DNA of 64,000 nucleotides from Fasciolopsis buskii (GCA_008360955.1 LUCM01002408.1:402279-466278); one strand, 5' to 3'; shown: positions 1 to 13,600, counted from the first letter of the stretch. Translations and numbers: made by a program. The notes: generated by a model from the sequence alone, not told the origin.

Positions 1-780
1 ACCAGTGTCATCACAGTTTTCATTTTCTGTTTGCATATGGAGACTACAGCTAGCCTATGCTACAGTGCACTACGTGATTTTCACGTGGATTCAGTACAAT
101 TTTTGACAAATCTGATTAAAATCTAATTTCCATTAGAACCCAGGTTGAAGAAAAGAACCATATGAAGAGACAAAAGAATCAATTATGTTTGAAGATTACG
201 ACAAGTGTCAGCTCTTCCAGATACATCTTGCACATAATCGGTCATCCGCTGCAATTCTCGACCTCTCTCTTTACCTTATACCCAAGGTAAAATCAGGGTT
301 GTTTTAGGAGGAGAATGAAGAAGTCCTGCGTTGCACGGGACACTGCAGTGTTATTCGATCACGAACAACATTTAGTTTTCGGGATGGCAACGCACTTACT
401 AATGAGTAGTCAAAATTTGACTGTCCTTCTACATTTCAATTTGGGAAAAGCCTGCTGCTTGACTTTTCCAAGTGTATTGATAAATAAAAACACTTTAATT
501 TGAAATCGGTGGAGAAAAGAAGCCAGCCTTAATCGGAAATAGAAATAGGACGATAGTGTTCCGGTGATCACCGTCTCGAGAGCTTAACTGTAAGGTAGAG
601 TGTTCCGCCCGTTCGTCAATCTCTCACTGCGGTTCTGTATCTGCAAGTTGTGTACAATTGCGTGCTTGGGCTTCGTGTGTGTATGTACGTGTATCTCCTG
701 TACTCATAATGAAAGAAAATCCAAGAAGGATGAGCACAAGAAATATAAATTAACGAAACCGTGTACATTTTCTTCTACAG
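1..780. other. no confident feature
   Basis: I see no convincing exon, RNA gene or known repeat here. Short open frames lack splice signals and family resemblance. The last 20 bases before position 781 form a pyrimidine-rich tract ending in CAG and could be the 3' end of an intron. Confidence 0.4.
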
Positions 781-860
781 CAAGAATGGGAAGCGTCCGA
801 CGATTCGAGCAGCGCTGACGATTCCATCCAACCCACAGATTCGGGGATACAAAGTGCACA
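781..860 (+). CDS. candidate internal exon, unknown protein
   Basis: An 80-base stretch preceded by a good acceptor (ttcttctacag) and followed by a GTACGT donor. One frame reads an acidic, serine-rich peptide starting QEWEASDDSSSADD; a second frame is also open. This is the composition of a disordered linker. I do not recognise a family. The simplest join to the next candidate exon (from 1000) is not phase-compatible without an odd donor, so the pairing is doubtful. A pseudogene or chance open frame is possible. Confidence 0.22.
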
Positions 861-999
861 GTACGTTTTGTCAGCTTTTTCCCTATTCTTTAGTTTCCTC
901 AACCTAGGTTGCATTTTGGCTCATTTCTTGAGTGATAGGTCTTTTCACGATTTGTATTTGTTATTTGTCTTGCAAATATCTAACCACAATAATCTACAG

Positions 1000-1137
1000 C
1001 ATAGGAAACTGATTCAACACAGGGCCCAGTGGTCTTTTCCAGTCGCCGAGCTGATGCGCTCTACGGAAAGCGATTCATTGCCCTACAAAAGATTAATTCG
1101 CGGACGAAAGCCGAAAATGAGTGAGCTGAAAGTCTGA
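1000..1137 (+). CDS. candidate terminal exon, unknown basic protein
   Basis: After the acceptor AATCTACAG one frame stays open for 46 codons including the stop and gives a basic peptide ending RGRKPKMSELKV. The RGRKPK stretch resembles an AT-hook core, but one short basic run is weak evidence. Only one frame is open, so the exon would have to start in phase 0. No polyadenylation signal is obvious just downstream; a SINE begins about 100 bases later. Function unknown. Confidence 0.2.
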   Translation, partial: HRKLIQHRAQWSFPVAELMRSTESDSLPYKRLIRGRKPKMSELKV

Positions 1138-1242
1138 AATCTGATGAAAATTCAGCCCCAAAACATTTCAAATTACAGTAAACGAAATTTCCGGACTTTT
1201 CCGCTGTTATTTGTTCAGACTTCTTTGTCAATACACACGTAA

Positions 1243-1412
1243 GTGACCGGCGGTGGCCAAGCGGATAAGGTCCTGGCGTTTGCACGTGAAGATCGCGGGT
1301 TCGATTCCCCCCACAGGCGATCAACTTCCCAACTTGGCGGCCCTCTGCTGGTCACGGCCCCGTTCCTGAAATATGATGTACATTGTTGTTTCATTAGTAA
1401 AGGAAGGATATA
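1243..1412 (+). repeat. SINE-A copy 1 (tRNA-derived SINE)
   Basis: The left part looks like a tRNA gene: a box A-like region (GTGGCCAAGCGG) about 45 bases before a box B (GGGTTCGATTCC), as in tRNA-Leu or tRNA-Ser. A non-tRNA body follows and ends near TTTCATTAGTAAAGGAAGGA. The same head and body recur at 16513-16692 and, on the minus strand, at 63279-63432. It is a pol III retroposon relic rather than a tRNA gene, since the acceptor stem does not pair and the body is conserved between copies. Open frames across it on both strands are shadows. Confidence 0.8.
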
Positions 1413-1685
1413 TATATCATGGCTAGGGATCAAAACATTGGACGCAAAAGAGTAAAAAAGGGAAACCTGTGGACATAGTTCACCGCACGTGGTAATTCTC
1501 CAACTTTCTATCTCCAAGTCGTCCATTATCTGCCGTGTGTGATCTTCTCTCGAGCACGTCTTTGAACTTAGGTCGGCGGGTACTTGTTATCTTGATCCAC
1601 TACCTGCAGAAATCTTCGTCCAGAGCCTTTGTGTGCTGTTTCCATCCGACCGTCAGTTTTTTCCTAAATCACCTCGGTTTGTTGG

Positions 1686-1718
1686 AGTGTGTGTGTATGT
1701 GCGTGTGTGTGTGTGTGG
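1686..1718. repeat. (TG)n microsatellite, interrupted
   Basis: About 33 bases of TG repeat with TA and GC interruptions. Confidence 0.9.
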
Positions 1719-1719
1719 A

Positions 1720-4700
1720 TACAAGGCACATTGTGAGCGGAACGTCTATCACCAACGCTAGTAGCACGTAGTTGGTAAGAACAGATGTTAGCTTAATAGC
1801 CCGGAAAGGACACGATTGCACATTGAAACTTCATGCGTCCGACAGACTCGAGGAGGCCAAGTCAAAATACCCGACATCAGTTAGAGAGCGCAAGTTATCG
1901 AACACACCCTTTCTGAGTGTGATCGTTGATCAGGCCCTGTACATGAGAACTATTAAGAAATTGGCTCATGTAAGTATGGCTAAAAGACAAAGCGCAACGG
2001 CCGGACGATCAGGTGCTTGGTTGAGCCTAAACGGTAGCACCAGTCTGCGTGACTGAGCGCTGGAACAGTCAGGGCAACAGCCCAGTCCTGTCACGCCCAA
2101 AGCAAACTAACCATACAACCGTAAATGGGACATAGGATTTCGGTGTCCTGTACATGGTCCAAATTCGTTAACCTGGGCTAACGAACTGTCAACACTGGAG
2201 CAAAAGAGAAGATTTGATCGCTTCTGCTTCCATACATACTTCAGCCTACGATTAAAATCTTTTTCAGCTTTACATCTCCCTTGGACCATTCCTCACCCAA
2301 AAACATAATACAAACCAGAGGACAATCAGAAAACGTTCAGCCGATTTGTCAGCATGCATGAAACACGACAGCCGTTGTTACCTTTTCGTAGTTCACACAT
2401 GCTTCGCCTGCTTGATACTATTCCTTTAAAATTTTCGCAATTTATTGTGAAATACTCAGAAGATTGTAAGTCGCCAAAAGCTAAAGTGTTCTCCATTTTA
2501 AGTTGTCTCGTGGTGCGTACTGAGTGCCGGAAGGCTTGTTTTAGTCATTTGCTTGGGCATTTCATCCTCATCGATCATTAGCAAGAAATGCTGGTGTGTA
2601 CCTGTAAAATAAACACCACACATGAATAGAGAATCACCATTGAGCCTGGAGTCGGATGTGCATTCTGGTTGATTTTCAGTTAAGCTGTTCCACAAGGCTT
2701 TCCCCTTCGGTAACAAACGACATACACTTTCCCTTGGATTCTTTTGCCTGTATTTACCATAGGTTCTGTTTTGACCATCTTTAAGACGAATAATTGTGAA
2801 CCCTCTATGCTATCGCACGACACTAGATAACCGGACAAGCAAATGAGTCAACCACATGTGATCACCGTGATCAAATCAAATTTAGGTGAAATTACCTTAT
2901 GACAATCAGTCGGTAGAAAACCACTCATCATTAGGTATCCTTGGTCAAGTCAGACGTAAGAAATCATGGGAGCAAAAGTGATCAGCGCTTTTATCCTTGT
3001 GTATATCCACCGCGTCTTAACTGCTGCACGAATCTTGGACCTAAACCCCAGCCATTAATCTATCCGCCCTGCTAGTCATTGGTTTAGTAAAATTCATCTC
3101 ACGAAATTCATCTCACTTAACCAGCACTGATTTTCATGACTATAGACCATGAGTGTACAGTCGTCAACTCCCAATGCAGATGACTTCTCTGTAGCCAGTC
3201 TGAGTGGGAAGAAGAATTTGAACAAAACCTGCACTGCCGAACTAGCCGGTCCATGCTAACACTATGGTAATGGGAAACGATGACCTTAATGGGAGATTTT
3301 GCGTAACATTTTTTTAACCGACTGTCTCAGATGATTGTTAGGCAGAAAGCCTTTTGTAGCCACATTGACAAAAGCATTGCAACATGGCTACACTTGTGAT
3401 TACCCTGGACTACATACATCAACTCCCTCGTTCTGGTTACCTTTCGCGAAATCATTTATGGTAAATCACTTTGATCCCCGTTTTCCTTCAAATACGGAAT
3501 TTCAAATGATTCATAGGGTAATAAGTGACCCAGTTCATGCGCAATCTGGTGCGAATTAGCTTCTCGATATGCGCCGTTCTTTACTTTTTTATTTGTTGTT
3601 GTCTGAAGGGTAAGTACTTATACATAAACCGGTTAATTCCGTCTACTTCTAAAGCGTCCCACACCGTTAGCCTTCTCGAAGATCGATAACCAGGCGACAA
3701 ACTCTGTAGTCATGACACATTCAGGGTTGAGAATATTCTGTGACCAACGGTACAATAAGAAACCTACGTGATGAGCCACGAAACCGAGCAGCGATGCCCC
3801 CAACTTGATTTCGATCTAAACCAAAACCAGTCGCTATCCAAGCAGCCACCAAGAACACTGCCTGAGTAGTCCGTAACCTGACCAGTCAAATATTTACAAG
3901 TTATACGTGCGCACACACACGCACACACACACATTATTTGCTCATATGAGATGCATTCTGATTGCCATAGCACAAAGTTAAACATATAGACTCGTTCTTA
4001 TTTCAAATTGGCTCTGTATGCTTAGAGTGACACAAAATAAAACTCTTCTGTGTCTGCATTCGAATAGCTTATTATCTGGGATTTCACTTTGATTTTAAAA
4101 CATTCAAAATAAATCAAAGGATAAAGTGTCAGTCCGTCCCGTATAAGTGCTACTTTGCGGAACCTCAAATACAGTAAAATCCGAGCAATGAGGCCGGATG
4201 TTTGTATTACTTCACTTATTATTCAGCTAACAGGATATATCGACATGTTCCAATCCACACCAAAAAGGATTTAGAATCTAGCAAAGAAGTTCTAATTTGC
4301 CGAAAAACATATCACAATTTAATAATAAGGTAGATGCAGTCAACTGGTCATTAATGCAGATCATCAGGCCACTGTTTCTGATGACTTTTGACAGCCGATT
4401 CAATAAAATGCATACAGATTACTGTGTTGAATTTTCCGCTCGATATGAACTTTTAAATTTTGAAGCTGATCATATCCCCAAGACACTCTCGTCCAACTCA
4501 CGTGAGTTGATGGATGAGTACTAGCTTTCGTGTGAATTTTGAACAATGGCTGACCTACACGGTTGTGTCAACACCCAGTCAACGCTATCAGTTAAGAGAT
4601 TGAGGATTACGAAATCATTACATTTAGTACTTTTGAATTGTTCCATCGTTGACCTCTGTTTGGCATGGCATTTTACATTGCAAAAAACTTTCTTAAAAGT

Positions 4701-6659
4701 GATCTATGAATACACAGTAGAAGTCTCACCATCATCGATTATAAGATGCATGCTTTTGCAGTAATATGGCAAAAGTAAAATCAATATAAACACCCTTGAG
4801 CGTCCCACAAAGATAATGTACTTTTATAGCAGTAACTGCAACAGAAGAGCGAAATCCGGTTATGAGAAACCCGTACGGGCTCGAACGGAACCAGAGATTT
4901 CTAGTAACTGGCAGTTTTACGCAGTTGATTCCAACATCGCGTATGGCTTCGCAGCATCAAATAGGTACTGAGACTGCCGGCTTCATCCACAAAATCAGAT
5001 TATCAGTGCTATTTTAATCGCGTATTTATCTCACTCATTCAGCAATCGTTATGGAAAACGAAATTAAAATAATTCGCTTCTAAGCGCTGATTATTCAGTA
5101 TTCCACGTGACCAAATAAGCCGAATGGACCAAAGAATGTCGTATAGGTAATGTCGAGTAAAATACTGAGTTCCCAGCCTTCACTGACTTGCCTTCTTGCA
5201 TAGTATCTGAATTCCTCTGTATCCCATGGTAGTACTTTTGGAGAAGTGGTCGAAGAGCTCTGAATTTTGTCCCGTGTGACGACCGTATAATGGGAATTTC
5301 TTCACCCAATGGCGGGTGATGTTTTATGTAGAAACTGCGGAGCGAGATAGTCTTCACGTAGTCACCAACACTATCGAAGGTTCGGTAGGCTTCATCAAAG
5401 CACGGATTAGTAAGAAACCATCTATGCTCTTCTGTAGGATCATCCAGTTTGAAGGTAACTCTTACTACTAGCTAAAATAGCAATAGTATAATTTGCAATT
5501 CAACGTTTTTGGGATGCACTCAAACGCAGCGGACGTACGTGGAGTGCTTCTGGGACATCGAAAGCGGACGAATTCCTGCTTCTAACTGTATGAGTTTCAG
5601 AGTTCGTGACGTGACCGGCGGCCTTTTCAAACTGCTTATCGGCTGATCACAATCATCACCTGAACCAGCTGTCCTCATTGCTATGAACAGACGCTTTAAA
5701 ATTTAGAAAAACAATTTAAAAAAGAGCCGTTGTAATTAGCATCAAAGGACGTTAATAAACATTGCAGAGGGAACTGAACTTGATTTTCCTAATCCACACC
5801 AGAAGGTGATCAAACTTGCGGAGAATCGATTTATTTTATTAGGCGGATCTTTATTAATGTTAGTCAAATGGATAGATTCAATGGCAAATACTAGATCTTC
5901 CGTGAGGTTTATCGAGCAATGTTGTAGGTTGTACTCAATTTCTCATAAAAAACAAGTTTCTGTCTACTACGTTGGCAAAATCCTTCGCTGTTTGGAAAAT
6001 CCATGCGCAATTAAATCGACAATGGATTTTCGCTGTTTTGAGCAGAATCCTTCAATGCTTATTCGGTGGTCCATACAGTCGAGATTTGTGCACGTAGACA
6101 GAAACCGCATTAGCTTTTAAATCTGCCGATATTTCGAACAATTTGACTATTGTTAGTATTATCGTTATTACTATTAATTCCATAGTTTGGGCCAACGGTT
6201 GACCGTAGCCAGCGTTTGGGTTGTATGCCCGCTTTTACGGTTTATCAGCAGAGGAAGTATACGTGTGCTGTGGTTGAGTTTGAGTTATTCAAGTAAACAC
6301 TTTCAAATTCTGCCGCAGCTAAAATTCCAGTCGATAAATTCCAAGATTTGCTACTATTTAGCGTTCCCTAAACCGCGACAAGTGTTTTACGGTTACCAAA
6401 TGTGTGAGGTTTGGTTTTTACGATATCTTGCCTTTGATGGTCAGTTGTGAATTTCCGCACTGCTTTGTCACGTTTGATCGAATTCTCTTTCACGCCCATC
6501 CAGAAGCACTACATGGAACTGATGACAATAGCTAATAAAATTGAGTTTTCAAAACTAACTACTGTTATTGGACAAGTAGGCACGACATATCGCCTTTCTC
6601 AGTTTGTTTCCTCGACTGACCGACTGATGTTACATTTCCCCGATCCCTCTTTGCTGCAG
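1720..6659. other. no confident gene
   Basis: Searched for the missing EF-hand exons of the DLC exon at 6660 (a WxxLFDxDxTG-type peptide behind an acceptor) and found none. Short frames of 60-100 codons occur on both strands but lack splice-site support and family resemblance. One (AC)n tract lies at 3908-3933. Confidence 0.5.
3908..3933. repeat. (AC)n microsatellite
   Basis: About 26 bases of alternating CA with a GC interruption. Confidence 0.85.
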
Positions 6660-7008
6660 ACTTGTGTTTGAACATTGTACTCGACCAAGTCCGAAATTGG
6701 GGGCGGAAATTGAGACAATACATGTCAGAATGCCCTATGATTATCAGGAGGCAATAGTGCAAGAAACACGACGATTGTGCAATCAGCCGGGCAGGCTGTA
6801 TCACTCCATGCTGGGGGCAAAACTGCAGACTTTCGTGAACCAGCGTTTTGGTGGACAGTGGCATGTCCTGATTGTCCACGGGTCTTACACGATGTCATAT
6901 TCCTGCTCCCGTAACCGCACGTTTCACTTTCGCTATAGACAACGTACTTATATCGTTTGGCAAGTACCCTCAGAGGAGAATGGCTTCAAGGCAATGCAAA
7001 CACGATAG
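6660..7008 (+). CDS. dynein-light-chain exon of a TAL-like tegumental protein (TAL gene 1, last exon)
   Basis: The exon starts just after the acceptor TTTGCTGCAG; its first base completes a codon and the next codons are Leu-Val, exactly as in the last exon of the minus-strand gene at 43695. It encodes 115 residues. From about residue 27 to 105 it follows the DLC/LC8 fold: a helix with QEAIVQETRRL, a second helix ending in FVNQRFGGQWHVLIVHGSY, then strands FHFRYRQRTYIVWQVP. This domain normally dimerises and binds short peptides or the dynein motor; in trematode TAL proteins it follows two EF-hands and the protein sits at the tegument. The usual LC8 Gly-Ser-Tyr region is kept as HGSY. No EF-hand exons were found upstream in the window, so the gene is partial here, or its first exons are far away, diverged or lost. 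Confidence 0.85.
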
Positions 7009-7025
7009 ATCCAATATTAACTGGT

Positions 7026-7031
7026 ATTAAA
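7026..7031 (+). promoter_or_regulatory. possible polyadenylation signal ATTAAA
   Basis: The common variant hexamer lies 18 bases after the stop codon of the DLC exon. The position is close for a 3' UTR, and one hexamer alone is weak evidence. Confidence 0.25.
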
Positions 7032-8121
7032 TAGAGAGTGTTCGTTTTATCAACGTTGCAGTTTCACCATGTGCATAATTGAAAAAATTGTTTTCGGGTA
7101 GAGTAACACATACGGAATGGAACATTCGTTCATCATCTAGTACGATTCTTATCTAACTGATTGGTCTGCTATCTTCAGGTATTCCACTCATTTTCGTTCT
7201 CGAGAATTTCGTTGCTGGGCGTTTAGTCATTTTTTGTGGACTATGAAGAGGCCATCCAATTACCTGATGCACATCTATCTAATAGTAACCCGTTTCGTCC
7301 GATGCATCACCAAGGACTGTTTTCATTTATACATTTCATGATCAAGTCGATACCTCTTTGTATTTTGCTCCTTCGGTAGCGTTGACAAGTGACAGCGGAT
7401 AAATTTTTGTGCAGTGTTATGACTGCTGTTTATCGTAGGGGAAAAATATTAACCTAACCCGTGCAACAGCCACATTTGAAACTGTCTGCCGAGGAAAGTC
7501 TTTGTCAATAGTCTGTGTTCTCGAGGTTCTGCACAGTCAGTTCAGGATATTTTCGTCTCGACATACCCAGCCCCAGTTAGACGTGCTACAGCCTTTCAGT
7601 GCTCGTGCAGAGACCCTGCAGACTATTCGCAATTCCGAATGCGTACGCTCTGCTGCATAACAGTTCAATGACTAATCTGTTTCACCGAGCTCATACGATG
7701 CGAAGGTCGTCTAGCGTGCGGTCGGAATGTAATGATTATGAAAGGGAAAATGTGAAATTACTGAGCAATGAACAGCGTCTAATCAGCATCCCTTGTATCT
7801 GCTCTCTAGGCACTCGACCCCTCCTATAGATCATCATGTCACTTCCGACTAACTCAAACGAGAACAACGTAGCTTGGCCGGCACAAAATTTTGCTTTGTC
7901 AAGTGAAAACATTGCATATATGTAACAAATTTACTTACCTATTTGTGCCTGTGTGACTTACAATCACTTCATCTGTTGTCGCGGCTGACGATACGACCTT
8001 CTTTGTTTGAATACTTGTACCCTCGCCCTCCAATCACGCCATGAAGCCTGGAAAATGCACTCTCTTTACCTCACCCGCAGTTTTATTACATTGCAATTTA
8101 CACATTTCTGCACTGTTTTTA

Positions 8122-8216
8122 TTGTGAATAAAATAACGTTATTAACACAACGTTATTGGTAAATAATTTATCACTGTGTTATTGACATAACATTATTTAC
8201 CATAAAAAATCTAAGA
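8122..8216. mobile_element. diverged, shortened copy of the hairpin MITE
   Basis: The first 40 bases (TTGTGAATAAAATAACG...) match the terminal arm of the hairpin element at 42970-43164, including the AACACAACGTT block. The right half, inverted, carries a similar block (AATAACACAGTGA), so the copy keeps a weak palindrome but has lost the central GACTACCGTGGG stem. Confidence 0.5.
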
Positions 8217-8337
8217 CATGACATCAACTTTTCGATACTTTCCTTACGTCTTCCGATTCTGATATTTACAAATTGTACAGTATTGCTTTACAACTCTATT
8301 TACGTTAGAAGATGTTTGAACAACCCATCATGGCTGA

Positions 8338-8560
8338 ATGACTATCCTATCAAATGACATGGGTCCTCCGACAGCAAACATGCGTTACAAATCTGTGGAT
8401 TGTATCCATGCTCGGGTTCGAATCTCGTCCAGTACAGTTGCACCGCTATCTTCAACTATAGTCAACCACACACAACTCACGAGCATGAAAAGCGGGCATT
8501 CCGCGACGGTTACTGGCCCAAAAATATTCGGAACATTGATTTACCTTTCTAGTTAAGATA
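8338..8560 (+). repeat. dispersed repeat R5, copy 1 (possible SINE)
   Basis: Contains a box B-like GGGTTCGAATCTCG and a downstream block (CATTCCGCGACGGTTACTGG followed by CCAAAAATATTCGG) that recurs in diverged form near 21150-21190. With only two decayed copies, the SINE assignment is inference. Confidence 0.4.
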
Positions 8561-9739
8561 TGTTCAAACGCTTGATTAAGTCCCCTTTGAAAGCTTGTCG
8601 GCGAACGTCCTAATGACAGTCAGTCCAGTACAGAAACCGCTCACAACACTTACAAGTAATTGTGAAATATACATTCATCTACCGATGATTTGACTGATCA
8701 GTCACAATCATTTGAGTATGGAAATGAATATGCGAAAGCCTAGTGAATTAAGTCTAACGTAAGCTCTACGCACCACGGCCTCTCTTTTTCCTCTAGTTAA
8801 ATTGTCTTCAACCCGACTTGTTTTTATACCCGATGATGATTCGTGTCCACTGGTCATTGCAGTCGATCAAAATCGGTGTCACTGTTCTGCGCAACAGTAT
8901 CACAGTAGTAAAAAATGGTTTCGAGGCACTGTCATGTTATGTTTCATGCTAAAGGTTACGTTTACTATGTTCCATCCACCTCAACTGTCCCACGACCTAA
9001 TCAAGACAGTCAAAAATAATTCACGGTCAGTGGATCAAATGCACTTGGCCTTCTAATGACATTGCAAACGATAACTTATAAAAAATAACTCCACAAAAAG
9101 TGGTTCCTTTCTCTGCCTGAACGAAACACAGCCAAGTCCCTCAATTTGTACTAAAGATGGCCGAGTGACTTTGAATAAGTCTTAGTTTAAGGTACATCTC
9201 AAAGTCCTCGAGCTAAGCTAACAGCGTGCTAGCTACGCAATGACTGCTGCTCACGACGGACAAAAAAGAAAATTGAACCGCATGGGGATAACCAAATTTA
9301 TTCGGGGAATAAAGTCCGTCAGTCAGTCACTCAGTCAACTGAGGTTTTAATGCTATCAATGTAATTACGTGGTCAGCATAAAATAAGAAATGATTACAGC
9401 TGACTGTAAAACTATATTCAGAAAAAGTCCCGAGAGGCATTTGATGCGCAACAATGTTCGGGAACTGTAAGAAAGAGTAAGGACACTCCCGTACTCCACC
9501 GTGTGGTGTACCTGACTAATGAAAATTCATTCTTTCATCTAGGCTACGCATTTGTTGCTTAGTTATCCAAAAGTCAGATTGGAGACCATAAAAAACGTAC
9601 TGTTCCGAATAGTTCAATAAACTCGAAAATTCCCGAAATTCTAAATATTTTGGTCCGTAAATGACCAAAACAGCAACGGAATGAAATAGACTTCCTTTAT
9701 TATTCCATATCGATCAATTCAATTTGGTTCACTTTGCAC

Positions 9740-9960
9740 AAACGTGTTCCGGTTTGCGATTGCTATCTCACATCACCATCTGGTCAAACAGAAAAAGAGA
9801 ACGGCAAATAGTGCACCAGGGATTAAAAAACAAAAAAATGAGTATCCATGGGGAAGAGAAAATAATTCGAAAGAAAGGGCTTCATTGAATGTGACAATGA
9901 GCTATATCATCTTTTATCTTCAACCATCCGTCCAGTGTTAAGAATCACACGGGGGAAAAG
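9740..9960 (+). repeat. dispersed repeat R4, copy 1
   Basis: Shares the block CACCATCTGGTCAAACAGAA and the following purine-rich stretch, then AGCTATATCA near the end, with 10395-10640. The open frames of both copies are probably by-products of the repeat. Family not recognised. Confidence 0.45.
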
Positions 9961-10394
9961 CTCTCCTAGCGGATAGGTTGTTCGATTGGCAACACGTCGT
10001 TCCTTACGAGATGGCGTCTCAGTTTGCGAGCAGCGAGCATACATTGCGGACATTTCCAAACGGGATGAGGGAGCTGCGTAGTGTGTCTACGGTTATCAGT
10101 GATGACTTAAGCGGTGATGCGACAGGACCGATTGTTTGAAAAATCGCATTGAACACTCATCTACAGTAGATTGGTTTAACTTGTCCTGAATTTCTTGGCA
10201 TCTTTTGGTAGGTAGGATTATTTGCCATTTTTTCGTCTCGTTTCCGTGACAATCCGAAAGTTAGTTGTTCAAGTTACCCAAACAACCATTCTTGTGTTCT
10301 CACACGCGACGGCATTGTGCTTTCCTACAAAGGGTTCTCATAAAACTTGTGCCCAGTTTCAGTCTGTAATTTTTGGAGCCATCGGTTTTGTACC

Positions 10395-10640
10395 AACCTG
10401 CTCTGATTTTGATTACCACCTCAAAGCACCATCTGGTCAAACAGAAAACAAAAAGAACGGTGAATGGTGTACCTCGATGGCAAAATAGTAAGTTAAAGAA
10501 TTGTATAGAAAAAGAAAGATTTCGAATGAAAGAACCCTACCGACCGCGTCACTGAGCCATATCACCCATTGTCTCCAAAAAGTCCGCTTGCGGGGCTCTC
10601 GTGGACACGAAACCTGTAGTCTAATTGGAATTATACAGCC
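10395..10640 (+). repeat. dispersed repeat R4, copy 2
   Basis: Direct-orientation relative of 9740-9960, about 650 bases away. Same CACCATCTGGTCAAACAGAA core and similar A/G-rich tract. Confidence 0.45.
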
Positions 10641-13600
10641 TAGTCTACTGGTTACAATTTTAATGCGTTTTTTGTTGTTGTTTAATCGAATGGTCACTTT
10701 TACCCATCCACCAACCTCTAACGATCTTGCAGAACAATGAATGAGTCGCTCTGTGGTCATGTGCAAAACAGATCCCAACTACCTTAACCTATTCTGATTC
10801 AGTATCTGTTCTCCAGACTAGACCCTAGGAACCAGTATCACGAGCACAACTTCTGAATTACTCTTGAAGGTATCCGGCCATATTTTATCAATACTACGAG
10901 GAAAACGGTGTTCAAATGCCGAAAGTCTTCGCATATCTTCTGCTCTTAACAGCTATGTTCTGATGCCTTATGGCAGAACCGATCTCACAGCTCTTGTGAC
11001 TGTGAATTCATTTGGAAAGTTCCTTTTAGTGGGTAACCGTTTTAATACAGTTTCTCAACTGTGGTTTTTAAATACTGCAGCGTATCGAGATGTCAGCTTC
11101 AAAACGTCAAGGAAGTTCACTCTCGCTATTGAATGATTAATTTTCCTATCGTCTTTCACGCTAACTGAGCCTGCCGGTGGGATCTGATTAGGTAAAAATG
11201 ACCATGAGTAGCAAGAAAACTCATTTAGTGTGGTATCCAGTCAAACAGCAGATCGTTACCACAAGAGTGAAATTACTGCATTCGGCGATTCTTTTCTTCC
11301 AACATGATTCGATTGTTTTTTTCTTTGGGTCTCGTTTTCTTGAGTGATTGAGCCAGACTTGCCTGAATTCTCCAGGGTAAATAGTCTTGCCTATCACTAA
11401 ACAAGTTTGAAACTTTGTTGAAAGCGAGAGAGAATTGTTGCCGAATTGACAGTCGCATTCCAGATAGGTGGGCCAAGAACCTGAAAAAGTAAATATGTGA
11501 GATATAGAAAAAAAAGAAAAACAAGGGGCAAGGAAATTTTTGCAGCAAGAACAACACAACTAGTGCCTTTTTGGTCCTGTACATTTCATTGGTTTCACAT
11601 TCCACTCCCACGTGCAATATGGATCACGTGATCCAAATGAATTGATCGACCCATCTCATTCACAAGGTTCTACTTAGCAAGTAGACTATAAAACAACCCA
11701 CAGAACATGACCACTTAACTTGTTTCAGCAATAGTAAGTTTTGTTTATCAGCTGGATGACAGACAAGGCTGACGAATAAGAATGCCTGGGAAGCTCGGTA
11801 TTGATACCACGGTGTGAGTCATTTGAGATCGGCTGCCAGTTTGGTTAGTTGGTAGACTGGAGGCAAAATATTTTGACGATCAAACGAATTTACTAAAAGG
11901 TGAACCTGCTGGTTTCATTAAGAGAACAATTTGAAGACCTCTGGAGAGAGGGTTTTACACGCCTATGCATAGAGAAAACGAGGACTTTCACACGGTATGG
12001 AGGACACACGTGTACTACTCTGACTTCAGGCAGCATTTATAAAAATGGAAAACCTCACAGTCTACGACTGTAGACCAAGTACGCTACCGTTATGTGACAT
12101 CTCCAAAAGTTACCTTTGACGATAACGAACAACTTTTACTGGAATAGATCACTGAATAGGCATGGATAAAATAACACTGAGAATATCAATAGATTATTTA
12201 AGATAGTTATTGTAATGGCTCCATTCACTAGATCTAATTTGAGGGATAATTTTAAAAGAATATGCGAGCTTCTAACGCGAATAATCGATAATGGTGCTCA
12301 CGTTTTCATGATTTAGTCTTATGGTGGCTGTTCTACCAAACGATTAATGGTTTTATTCTGAAAAATTTCAGGTGATAAAATTTCAAGATTAAATTGGAAA
12401 AACCGTCGCAATAAAGAAGCATAAAATAAAAGAGATAAACGATACGTTTAATTTGAGAACAAACGGATGCGCTAAATCTCCGTCTTCTTCGGTGGATCTC
12501 ACTAGACAACTGACCGTACTAATCACCAAATCATGGTTGGCCAACCATCTTCTAACACCACTTGAAGGAGAAACTGTGATAGACCTCAGTCGTGGATCTT
12601 GCATGCTGGGAGACGGACGAGGTCTGTCCTGGTCATTTTCCCAAGGGATGTGTGAAAACAGGCGATCAGTCATTAGACAGGTAACTAGTATGACCAACTG
12701 GGTAATGAGATGCACCGAAGGCGAACGAAATTTATTGCATTCCTTGTTCTCAAATTAAACCTACAGTTTCTTATTTGGAAGTTACTTTTTAAAAAAATCA
12801 ATTTTACGATGATAAAAATTGCCCGCAATGCATGTTCTCAATGGATCGCGTTCAAAACTATCTTGATGGATCAAAGTTCCTCTCTCTACACCAACGAACG
12901 TCGCAGATCAAATTGCTTTGTGGTGGTAGATGACGAATGCCCATCTCCCGGTTCGTTACTACACCTGGCCTACTGGGACTTCATGTGGTTTTGTATCAAC
13001 CCTAGCTTCAGGGTTAGAGCTGTGGACACTCACTCCAACCCCCTCCTGTAGTGCACTCTGGCGATTGTTTGCGTGTTTCTAGCATTACAATTAAGCGCAC
13101 ACTGCCTCATCAAAGTGTGAATAATGCATATTGTTATGGAAAATAACAAGAATAATAAGTGACCGTGAGAAGCTAGACAGTCGGTAAATTAATATTCCAT
13201 ATATAGACCCGGGGGAAATAGGAAGATTCCCGATCACTCTTAGCGTGCTTCCATTGGACTAATGTTGGAGTTATTCGGTCCCAGTCAGTTTTCGAGACAT
13301 TTTTTATTTCTTTAAACACTTGACAAGCTTTTCGTCAGAAAAATCTTTTGTTTCAAACAGTTTTGCACATATTCAGATGGATCTCAGTCCAAGAACCTGG
13401 GTGACTAGGGAAGTAAGTATATCCTTCTTGTTCTGACGTAACGTTTACCAGTTCCCGCTAGAAGAACAAGTACTTTGTGTTATTGGGATAGAATTACTTG
13501 CTTGTCGAAGCAACATTTCGTTAAGTGTTTTCTCACTAGCATTGACTATCCCCTATTGTTAACCGTTGGACTTGGAGTCACAGGCGGAAGTGTTCCTCGA

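Noticed and set aside
1243..1320. tRNA gene
   Set aside because: Box A and B are present, but the acceptor stem does not pair and the conserved non-tRNA body shows it is a SINE.
12389..13051. Overlapping open frames on both strands (about 100-113 codons)
   Set aside because: Neither strand has a recognisable domain or clear splice sites; simultaneous openness on both strands suggests composition.
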